Assembly: GCF_000373645.1 (NCBI RefSeq)
Contig: NZ_KB892020.1
Location: 437-64,436 of the forward strand
Origin: Streptomyces sp. ATexAB-D23
GTDB taxonomy: Bacteria; Actinomycetota; Actinomycetes; Streptomycetales; Streptomycetaceae
Direction: 5' to 3'
DNA: 64,000 bases
Positions 31,135-38,448 of this stretch are shown piece by piece. Both the position numbers and the translations under genes were made by a program. How positions within the stretch are numbered: the stretch's first letter is position 1; each line of letters begins with the position of its first letter. The notes below the pieces were generated by a model. The model had not been told where the DNA came from, ran no database searches, and saw nothing but the letters and a program-made list of their open reading frames with translations.

Positions 31135-33657
31135 CTCTCCCTCGTCGTCCTCATCGGGGCCAGCGGCTCAGGCAAGTCCACGTTCGCCCGCCGCCACTTC
31201 AAGCCGACCGAGGTCATCTCCTCGGACTTCTGCCGCGGCCTGGTCGCCGACGACGAGAACGACCAGAGCGCCAGCAAGGACGCCTTCGACGTACTCCACT
31301 ACATCGCGGGCAAGCGTCTGGCCGCCGGCCGGCTCACCGTCGTGGACGCCACCAACGTGCAGGCCGAGGCCCGCCGCCGGCTCGTGCGGCTGGCCCGCGA
31401 GCACGACGTGCTGCCCATCGCCGTCGTCCTCGACCTGCCCGAAGAGGTCTGCCTCGCCCGCAACGCCGACCGCCCGGACCGTGCCGACATGCCCCGCCAC
31501 GTCGTCCAGCGCCACCGCCGCGAGCTGCGCCGCTCCCTGCGCGGCCTGGAGCGCGAGGGCTTCCGCAAGGTCCACGTCCTGCGCACCGAGGAGGAGGCCG
31601 AGCACGCCGAAGTGGTGCTGGAGCGCCGCTACAACGACCTGCGCCACCTCACCGGCCCCTTCGACATCATCGGCGACATCCACGGCTGTCGCTCTGAGCT
31701 GGACACCCTGCTCGGCAAGCTCGGCTACGTGGACGGCGCCCACCCCGAGGGCCGCACGGCGGTCTTCGTCGGCGACCTCGTCGACCGGGGCCCCGACAGC
31801 CCCGGCGTGCTGCGCCGCGTGATGTCGATGGTCGCGGAGGGCAACGCGCTGTGCGTGCCCGGCAACCATGAGAACAAGCTCGGCCGCTACCTCAAGGGCC
31901 GCAAGGTACAGCTGACCCACGGCCTCGCCGAGACCGTCGAGCAGCTGGAGCGGGTGGACGCCGAGGACCCCGAGTTCCGCAAGCGGGTCGGGGAGTTCAT
32001 CGACGGGCTCGTCAGCCACTACGTCCTGGACGGCGGCAGGCTCGTCGTCTGTCACGCCGGTCTGCCCGAGAAGTACCACGGCCGCACCTCCGGCCGGGTC
32101 CGCTCGCACGCGCTCTACGGCGACACGACCGGCGAGACGGACGAGTTCGGTCTGCCCGTGCGCTACCCGTGGGCGGAGGACTACCGGGGCCGCGCCGCCG
32201 TCGTCTACGGCCACACCCCGGTCCCCAACACCTCCTGGATCAACAACACCATCTGCCTGGACACCGGGGCCGTCTTCGGCGGGAAGATGACCGCGCTGCG
32301 CTGGCCCGAGCGCGAACTGGTCGACGTACCGGCCGAGCGGGTCTGGTACGAGCCGGCCAGGCCGCTGGTCACCGAGGCACCCGGCGGGCGCGAGGGCCGG
32401 CCGCTGGACCTGGAGGACGTGCGGGGCCGCCGGATCGTGGAGACCCGGCACATGGGCCGCCTCGCCGTCCGCGAGGAGAACGCGGCCGCGGCCCTGGAGG
32501 TGATGAGCCGGTTCGCGGTCGACCCCCGGCTGCTCGCCTACCTCCCGCCGACCATGGCACCCACCGCCACCTCCCGCGAGGACGGCTATCTGGAGCACCC
32601 GGCCGAGGCGTTCGCCCAGTACCGGCAGGACGGCGTGACGAAGGTCGTGTGCGAGGAGAAGCACATGGGCTCGCGCGCCGTGGCCCTGGTCTGCAAGGAC
32701 GCCGCCGCGGCCCGGGAGCGCTTCGGGACGGGGGAGGCCGGCGGCGGCGGACCGACCGGCGCGTTGTACACCCGCACCGGCCGCCCGTTCCTGGACGACT
32801 CCGCGCTCACCGAGACCGTGCTCGGCCGGCTGCGCGCGGCCGTCACCGAGGCCGGGCTCTGGGAGGAGTGGGACACCGACTGGGTGCTGCTCGACGCCGA
32901 GCTGATGCCCTGGTCCCTCAAGGCGGCCGGCCTGCTCCGCTCGCAGTACGCGGCGGTGGGTGCCGCGTCCGGCGCGGTGTTCCCCGCCGCCACCGGGGCG
33001 CTCGCGGCCGCCGCCGCGCGCGGTGTCGACGTGGGCGCGCTCGCGGACCGGCAGCGGGACCGGGCAGAGGACGCGGCAGCGTTCACCGAGGCGTACCGGC
33101 GCTACTGCTGGAGCACCGAGGGCCTGGACGGCGTGCGCCTGGCACCGTTCCAGATCCTCGCCGTGCGGGGCCGCTCCCTGGCCTCCGTACCCCATGACGA
33201 GCAGCTGGCCTGGCTGGACCGGCTGGTGGAGCACGACCCCAGCGGCCTGCTCCAGGTCACCCGGCGGCTCGTGGTCGAGACCGCCGACGAGGCATCGGTC
33301 CGTGCGGGCGTCGACTGGTGGCTGGAGATGACCGGCCGGGGCGGTGAGGGCATGGTCGTCAAGCCGCTCGGCGCGCTCGTCAGGGACGGCAAGGGCCGGC
33401 TGGTCCAGCCGGGCATCAAGGTGCGCGGCCGGGAGTACCTGCGGATCATCTACGGACCCGAGTACACCCGCCCGGAGAACCTGGACCGGCTGCGGGGCCG
33501 TTTCCTCGGCCACAAGCGCTCGCTCGCCCTGCGCGAGTACGCCCTCGGGCTGGAGGCCCTGGACCGGCTCGCCGACGGGGAGCCGCTGTGGCGGGTCCAC
33601 GAGGCGGTCTTCGCGGTCCTGGCACTGGAGTCGGAGCCGGTCGACCCCCGGCTCTGA
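31102..33657 (+). CDS. pnkp: Polynucleotide kinase-phosphatase Pnkp, N-terminally re-started by the island
   Basis: The frame is open from 30739, but ATG 31102 is the last usable start before the conserved region; 851 aa. The first 11 residues (MGCIQCNSPGF) come from the island and native sequence resumes at LSLVVLIG. The 5'-kinase domain has P-loop GASGSGKST. The metallophosphoesterase has DIIGDIHGC, VGDLVDRGP and GNHENK. The C-terminal ligase-like adenylyltransferase has EEKHMGS (Lys nucleophile, KxxG). Pnkp heals RNA ends and, with Hen1, repairs ribotoxin-cleaved tRNA. All catalytic motifs survive, so activity is plausible, but coupling to hen1 is lost and no clear Shine-Dalgarno is seen. 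Confidence 0.92.
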   Translation: MGCIQCNSPGFLSLVVLIGASGSGKSTFARRHFKPTEVISSDFCRGLVADDENDQSASKDAFDVLHYIAGKRLAAGRLTVVDATNVQAEARRRLVRLAREHDVLPIAVVLDLPEEVCLARNADRPDRADMPRHVVQRHRRELRRSLRGLEREGFRKVHVLRTEEEAEHAEVVLERRYNDLRHLTGPFDIIGDIHGCRSELDTLLGKLGYVDGAHPEGRTAVFVGDLVDRGPDSPGVLRRVMSMVAEGNALCVPGNHENKLGRYLKGRKVQLTHGLAETVEQLERVDAEDPEFRKRVGEFIDGLVSHYVLDGGRLVVCHAGLPEKYHGRTSGRVRSHALYGDTTGETDEFGLPVRYPWAEDYRGRAAVVYGHTPVPNTSWINNTICLDTGAVFGGKMTALRWPERELVDVPAERVWYEPARPLVTEAPGGREGRPLDLEDVRGRRIVETRHMGRLAVREENAAAALEVMSRFAVDPRLLAYLPPTMAPTATSREDGYLEHPAEAFAQYRQDGVTKVVCEEKHMGSRAVALVCKDAAAARERFGTGEAGGGGPTGALYTRTGRPFLDDSALTETVLGRLRAAVTEAGLWEEWDTDWVLLDAELMPWSLKAAGLLRSQYAAVGAASGAVFPAATGALAAAAARGVDVGALADRQRDRAEDAAAFTEAYRRYCWSTEGLDGVRLAPFQILAVRGRSLASVPHDEQLAWLDRLVEHDPSGLLQVTRRLVVETADEASVRAGVDWWLEMTGRGGEGMVVKPLGALVRDGKGRLVQPGIKVRGREYLRIIYGPEYTRPENLDRLRGRFLGHKRSLALREYALGLEALDRLADGEPLWRVHEAVFAVLALESEPVDPRL

Positions 33658-33726
33658 GCGCCGGGGCATACAAACAGGCTGGCGATTCGCCGGGTGAACG
33701 GCGCGCCGCGCGGTGAGGATGTGGGC

Positions 33727-34959
33727 ATGGGATTCCATGTCGACTCCGAGGCCGGGCGGCTGCGCCGCGTCATTCTGCACCGCCCCGATCTGGAACTGAA
33801 ACGGCTCACACCGAGCAACAAGGACGCGCTCCTCTTCGACGACGTGCTCTGGGTGCGCCGGGCCCGTCAGGAGCACGACGGCTTCGCGGACGTGCTGCGC
33901 GAGCGCGGGGTGGAGGTGCATCTCTTCGGCGACCTGCTCCGCGAGTCGCTGGAGATCCCCGTCGCCCGGCGGCTGGTGCTCGACCGGGTCTTCGCGGAGA
34001 AGGAGTACGGCCCGCTCGCCACCGAGCATCTGCGGGCCGCGTTCGAGGAGTTGCCGGCCGCCGAGCTGTGCGAGGCGCTGGTCGGCGGTATGACCAAGCG
34101 GGAGTTCCTCCAGCGGCACCCGGAGCCGGTATCGGTGCGCTTCCACGTCATGGACCTGGACGACTTCCTGCTCGGACCGCTGCCCAACCACCTCTTCACC
34201 CGGGACACCTCGGCGTGGATCTACGACGGGGTCTCCATCAACGCCATGCGCTGGCCGGCCAGGCAGCGCGAGACCGTCCACTTCGAGGCGATCTACCGCC
34301 ACCACCCGCTGTTCACGGGCCCGGAGGCGGGCGCCTTCCACCACTGGTCGCAGGGGCAGGACGACTACCCGTCCACCATCGAGGGCGGCGACGTCCTCGT
34401 CATCGGCAACGGCGCCGTCCTCATCGGCATGAGCGAACGCACCACACCGCAGGCGGTGGAGATGCTGGCCCGGGGCCTCTTCGACGCCGGCTCGGCCCGG
34501 ACCATCGTGGCGCTCGACATGCCCAAGAGCAGGGCGTTCATGCACCTGGACACCGTGATGACGATGGTCGACGGCGACACCTTCACCAAGTACGCGGGCC
34601 TCGGCATGCTCCGCTCGTACACGATCGAGCCCGGTGAGGGACCGCGCGACCTCAAGGTCACCGACCATCCGCCCGAGCAGATGCACACCGCCATCGCCCA
34701 TGCGCTCGGCCTCGACTCGATCAGGGTGCTCACCGCCACCCAGGACGTGCACGCGGCGGAGCGCGAGCAGTGGGACGACGGCTGCAACGTGCTGGCCGTC
34801 GAACCGGGCGTCGTCGTCGCCTACGAGCGCAACGCCACCACCAACACCTATCTGCGCCAGGAGGGCATCGAGGTCATCGAGATCCGGGGCAGCGAGCTGG
34901 GGCGGGGCCGGGGCGGGCCCCGCTGCATGAGCTGCCCGGTGGTGCGGGAGGCCGTATGA
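33727..34959 (+). CDS. arcA: Arginine deiminase
   Basis: ATG 33727, 410 aa, 69 bp after pnkp. Guanidine-modifying motifs are in order: NHLFTRDTSAWI, EGGDVLVIG, HLDTVMTMVD and the C-terminal GPRCMSCPV with the catalytic cysteine. It hydrolyses arginine to citrulline plus ammonia. Together with the ornithine carbamoyltransferase and permease downstream it looks like an arginine-catabolic (ADI-like) set. No carbamate kinase is present in the window. Confidence 0.95.
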   Translation: MGFHVDSEAGRLRRVILHRPDLELKRLTPSNKDALLFDDVLWVRRARQEHDGFADVLRERGVEVHLFGDLLRESLEIPVARRLVLDRVFAEKEYGPLATEHLRAAFEELPAAELCEALVGGMTKREFLQRHPEPVSVRFHVMDLDDFLLGPLPNHLFTRDTSAWIYDGVSINAMRWPARQRETVHFEAIYRHHPLFTGPEAGAFHHWSQGQDDYPSTIEGGDVLVIGNGAVLIGMSERTTPQAVEMLARGLFDAGSARTIVALDMPKSRAFMHLDTVMTMVDGDTFTKYAGLGMLRSYTIEPGEGPRDLKVTDHPPEQMHTAIAHALGLDSIRVLTATQDVHAAEREQWDDGCNVLAVEPGVVVAYERNATTNTYLRQEGIEVIEIRGSELGRGRGGPRCMSCPVVREAV

Positions 34960-34981
34960 CGGGCGACGGGGGCTCTGTATA

Positions 34982-34993
34982 GCAATGCATTGC
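34982..34993. promoter_or_regulatory. Palindrome upstream of argF, candidate ArgR (ARG box) site
   Basis: GCAATGCATTGC is a perfect 12-bp palindrome between arcA and argF, flanked by GTATA and GTATAGAG. Its TGCAT-type core resembles arginine-repressor boxes. The match is partial and unverified. Confidence 0.45.
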
Positions 34994-35052
34994 GTCGTAT
35001 AGAGTTCCAGGGATACCGTATGCGTCCCCCGCCCGACCCAGGAGCAGTCACC

Positions 35053-36057
35053 ATGGCCATAGACCTCGCAGGCCGCCACTTCCTCAAGGAGCTGGACTTC
35101 ACGGCCGCGGAGTTCCGCGGCCTGATCGAGCTGGCCGCCGAGCTCAAGGCGGCCAAGAAGTCGGGTGGCGAGACGCAGCGGCTGCGCGGCCGGAACATCG
35201 CGCTGATCTTCGAGAAGACCTCCACCCGCACCCGGTGCGCCTTCGAGGTGGCCGCCGCCGACCAGGGCGCCTCCACCACGTACCTCGACCCCTACGGGTC
35301 CCAGATGGGGCACAAGGAGTCGGTCAAGGACACCGCCCGTGTCCTCGGGCGGATGTTCGACGGGATCGAGTACCGGGGGGACAGTCAGGCGACCGTCGAG
35401 GAGCTGGCCGCGCACGCCGGGGTTCCGGTCTTCAACGGGCTCACCGATGACTGGCACCCCACCCAGATGCTCGCCGACGTCCTGACGATGACCGAGCACA
35501 GTGCGAAGCCGCTGGAGGAGATCGCCTTCGCCTACCTCGGCGACGCCCGGTTCAACATGGGCAACTCCTACCTGGTCACCGGGGCCCTGCTCGGCATGGA
35601 CGTGCGCATCGTCGCGCCCGAGGCCTACTGGCCCGCCGCGACGGTGATAGGGCTGGCCCGCGCGCTCGCCGAGACGTCCGGGGCGAGGGTCACGCTCACC
35701 GAGGACGTGGCCGAGGGCGTGCGCGGTGCCGACTTCGTCTCCACCGACGTCTGGGTCTCGATGGGCGAGCCCAAGGAGGTCTGGGACACCCGCATCGCCG
35801 CCCTCGCGCCGTACGCCGTCACCATGGACGTCCTGCGGGCCACGGGGAACCCCGGGGTGAAGTTCATGCACTGCCTGCCCGCATACCACGACCTCGGCAC
35901 CGGGGTCGGGCGCGAGATCCACGAGCGCCACGGGCTGACCGAGCTGGAGGTCAGCGACGAGGTGTTCGAGTCCGCGCACTCCGTCGTCTTCGACGAGGCG
36001 GAGAACCGTATGCACACCATCAAGGCCGTCCTCGTGGCGACGATGGCCAAGGACTGA
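35053..36057 (+). CDS. argF: Ornithine carbamoyltransferase
   Basis: ATG 35053 with AGGAG upstream, 334 aa. The carbamoyl-phosphate site STRTRCAF, HPTQMLAD, and the ornithine-site loop HCLPAYHD are all intact. The enzyme converts ornithine plus carbamoyl phosphate to citrulline, or runs in reverse in the ADI pathway (then called arcB). Its place beside arcA and an amino-acid permease favours a catabolic role. The palindrome upstream may bring arginine control. Confidence 0.95.
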   Translation: MAIDLAGRHFLKELDFTAAEFRGLIELAAELKAAKKSGGETQRLRGRNIALIFEKTSTRTRCAFEVAAADQGASTTYLDPYGSQMGHKESVKDTARVLGRMFDGIEYRGDSQATVEELAAHAGVPVFNGLTDDWHPTQMLADVLTMTEHSAKPLEEIAFAYLGDARFNMGNSYLVTGALLGMDVRIVAPEAYWPAATVIGLARALAETSGARVTLTEDVAEGVRGADFVSTDVWVSMGEPKEVWDTRIAALAPYAVTMDVLRATGNPGVKFMHCLPAYHDLGTGVGREIHERHGLTELEVSDEVFESAHSVVFDEAENRMHTIKAVLVATMAKD

Positions 36058-36073
36058 CCCGCACGGGCACCCG

Positions 36074-36113
36074 CATGCCCATGCACCCATTCGGGTGAAC
36101 ATGCGGGGGCATG
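36074..36113 (+). terminator. Complex hairpin after argF
   Basis: CACCC/GGGTG forms an inner stem and CATGCCC/GGGCATG an outer one, across the AT-richer 200-bp gap before the permease. It could attenuate or terminate transcription. Confidence 0.5.
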
Positions 36114-36257
36114 TCTATGATGGTTCCGATTGGTGGGGTTCGAGCTCGCACGCTCGGACCCCCTTTTCGTGCGCGGAACGGCCCGGTCCACGACGACGTC
36201 GGACCACCGCCCGGACCGCACCCCCCCCACGTGTTCCGCCAGAGATGAGACCCCGCC

Positions 36258-37679
36258 GTGAGCCCCCTGCGCCTCCCCGGCCCGCCGCAGCGCGTCAAGG
36301 ACCCACACCGGCTGATCGCCGAATCGGGCGCCGACCTGGAGGGCCACGGCCTCAAGCGGACCATGGGCCTGTTCCAGCTGGTGTGCTTCGGGGTCGGCGC
36401 CGTCGTCGGGACCGGCATCTTCGTGGGCCTGTCCGACAGCGTCGCCGAGGCCGGTCCCGCCGTCGTCGTCTCCTTCGTCCTCGCGGCCGTGACCTGCGTC
36501 TTCACCGCGTTCTCGTTCGCCGAACTGGGCAGCGCGATCCCCGTTTCCGGCAGCTCGTACTCCTTCGCCTACGCCACGCTCGGCGAGCGCCTCGCCTTCC
36601 TCGTCGGCTGGTGCCTGCTCCTGGAGTACGGGGTCTCGGTCTCCGCCGTCGCGGTGGGCTGGAGCCAGTACGTCAACGAACTCCTCGACAGCCTCCTCGG
36701 GTACCGGCTGCCGGACGTGCTCTCCGCCGGGCCCGGTGACGGCGGCGTGATCAACCTGCCCGCCGTGATCGTGGTCATGATGGCCGCCACCCTGCTGGTG
36801 CGCGGCGTCCGCGAGAGCGCCGGTGCCACCGCCGCGATGGCCGTCCTCAAGCTCACCGTCCTGGCGCTGTTCTGCGTCATCGCCTTCACCGCGTTCGAGC
36901 GCGGCCACCTCACCCCGTTCGCCGCCCATGGTGCGAGCGGCGTCACGGCGGGCGCCTCCCTGGCGTTCTTCTCGTACATCGGCTTCGACGCGATCACCAC
37001 CGCCGGCGAGGAGGTCAGGAACCCGCGCCGCGACATCCCCGTCGCGATCATGATCTGCATCGGGCTGGTCACCCTGCTCTACTGCGCGGTCGCCCTCGCC
37101 GCGCTCGGCGCGCTCGGCCCGGAGGCCGTCTCGGACAAGCCGGCCGCGCTCTCGCTGATCGTCGACCGGGTCACCGGCTCCTCCGTCGGCGGCGGCGTCA
37201 TCGCGTTCGGCGCGGTCGTCGCCATCGCCTCGGTCGTCCTCGCCGTGATGTACGGACAGACCCGCATCCTGATGTCGATGTCCCGCGACGGCCTCGTGCC
37301 GAGGGTCTTCGAGCGGGTCTCGCCGCGTACCTCGACCCCGGTCGCCAACACCTGGATCGTCGCCGTCGTCTTCGCCGTCCCGGCGGCCTTCTCCTCGCTC
37401 GGCATGGTCGTGAACCTGACCACCATCGGGACGCTCGCCACCATGGTCGCCGTCAACACCGCCGTGATCGTGCTGCGCCGCCGCAACCCCGAGGTGAAGG
37501 GCTCCTTCCGGATCCCGCTCCACCCGCTCAGCCCGCTCCTGGGCGTCGTCTTCTGCGTCTACCTGATGTACGGGACCGGCTGGACGACCTGGGTCCAGTT
37601 CGCCGTGTTCCTCGCCGCGGGCGCCCTCGTGTACGCGGGCTACGGGCGCCGCCGCTCCCGCCTGGCGGACACGGCCTGA
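36258..37679 (+). CDS. APC-superfamily amino acid permease
   Basis: GTG 36258, 473 aa. Predicted cytoplasmic N-terminus then about 12 transmembrane helices. The first is marked by FGVGAVVGTGIFVG, the conserved APC substrate/Na+-site helix, and helix 6 region by FFSYIGFDAITTAGEEVRNP, typical of the cationic amino acid transporter group. Location after arcA-argF suggests arginine/ornithine or a related basic amino acid as substrate (inference). Confidence 0.9.
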   Translation: MSPLRLPGPPQRVKDPHRLIAESGADLEGHGLKRTMGLFQLVCFGVGAVVGTGIFVGLSDSVAEAGPAVVVSFVLAAVTCVFTAFSFAELGSAIPVSGSSYSFAYATLGERLAFLVGWCLLLEYGVSVSAVAVGWSQYVNELLDSLLGYRLPDVLSAGPGDGGVINLPAVIVVMMAATLLVRGVRESAGATAAMAVLKLTVLALFCVIAFTAFERGHLTPFAAHGASGVTAGASLAFFSYIGFDAITTAGEEVRNPRRDIPVAIMICIGLVTLLYCAVALAALGALGPEAVSDKPAALSLIVDRVTGSSVGGGVIAFGAVVAIASVVLAVMYGQTRILMSMSRDGLVPRVFERVSPRTSTPVANTWIVAVVFAVPAAFSSLGMVVNLTTIGTLATMVAVNTAVIVLRRRNPEVKGSFRIPLHPLSPLLGVVFCVYLMYGTGWTTWVQFAVFLAAGALVYAGYGRRRSRLADTA

Positions 37680-37682
37680 GGC

Positions 37683-38102
37683 CTACTTCGGCGGCAGGGT
37701 GAACCAGACCGCCTTGCCGCGCTCCGTCGTGCGGTGACCGCAGGACGAGCTGAGGGTACGGATCAGCAGCAGCCCCCGGCCGTGCTCCTGCCAGGGGTCC
37801 GGTACGTCGTCGGGCTCCGGCCGGGACAGATCCCCGGGCGGGGCCGGGTCGCCGTCGTGCACCTCCACCTGGCACCCGCTCGGCAGCAGCTCCACCACCA
37901 GCTCTATGGGCTCGTCACCGGGCGTGTGCTCCACGGCGTTGGCGACCAGCTCGGCGGTCAGCAGCTCGGCCGTGTCGCTGTCGGCGGGGGCGTCGATGTC
38001 CGCCAGGACCGTACGGATCAGCGCGCGGGCGATCGGCACGGCGGCCGTGGAGTGCGGCAGGGTGATGCGCCAGGAAGGGGGTGGCAGGCCGTCGGGGGGC
38101 AC
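37683..38102 (-). CDS. ATP-binding protein, anti-sigma-factor-like (HATPase_c_2)
   Basis: GTG 38102, 139 aa. The Bergerat fold of the SpoIIAB/RsbW type is visible: LLTAELVANAVEHT (N-box), VEVHDGDPAPP (G1-like) and HGRGLLLIRTLS (G2). Streptomyces encode dozens of such stand-alone kinases, which act as anti-sigma factors or anti-anti-sigma kinases. No partner sigma factor lies nearby, so its target is unknown. It is convergent with the permease, 3 bp apart. Confidence 0.88.
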   Translation of the reverse strand: MPPDGLPPPSWRITLPHSTAAVPIARALIRTVLADIDAPADSDTAELLTAELVANAVEHTPGDEPIELVVELLPSGCQVEVHDGDPAPPGDLSRPEPDDVPDPWQEHGRGLLLIRTLSSSCGHRTTERGKAVWFTLPPK

Positions 38103-38448
38103 GGGGGTTCCGTTCGGGTGAGCGCGGGTGTCCTGGGCTCAGATTTCCGCGCTCAAGACTTCTTGGCTTCAACCTTACGAAGCCGCGCGACGCGGACAAG
38201 AGGCTGCGGGCCGGTACGAAGGGGACGTTCGTCACTGGCCCGGCTCCGCGCCGGCCGTGAGGGCGCCGACGTCGTCTTCGGAGGTCCGGCTCATGCCCCG
38301 CATTCTGCCGGGCGCGACGCCCGGCGGGCAGGGGTTTTCCCGACGGACGCCGAGCGCGCGCACCGCGTCCGGGTCCGTACCGATCGCAGCGGGCCGTGGT
38401 GGGTGCGGCGCGCCGTACGGGTGAAGCGAGGCAGGGGAGATATCTGTA
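38103..38448. promoter_or_regulatory. 346-bp divergent gap before mrpA with an inverted repeat
   Basis: No gene is supported. GGCTTC (38165-38170) and GAAGCC (38179-38184) form an inverted repeat with an 8-bp AT-rich spacer, near the start of the ATPase gene. An AGGGGAGA at about 38433 precedes the candidate TTG start of mrpA. Confidence 0.4.

Noticed and set aside
31168..36102. Very long reverse-strand open frame (1,644 codons) opposite pnkp, arcA and argF
   Set aside because: GC-rich codon bias keeps antisense frames open. The forward strand encodes three well-recognised proteins with intact motifs, and the reverse product is low-complexity.
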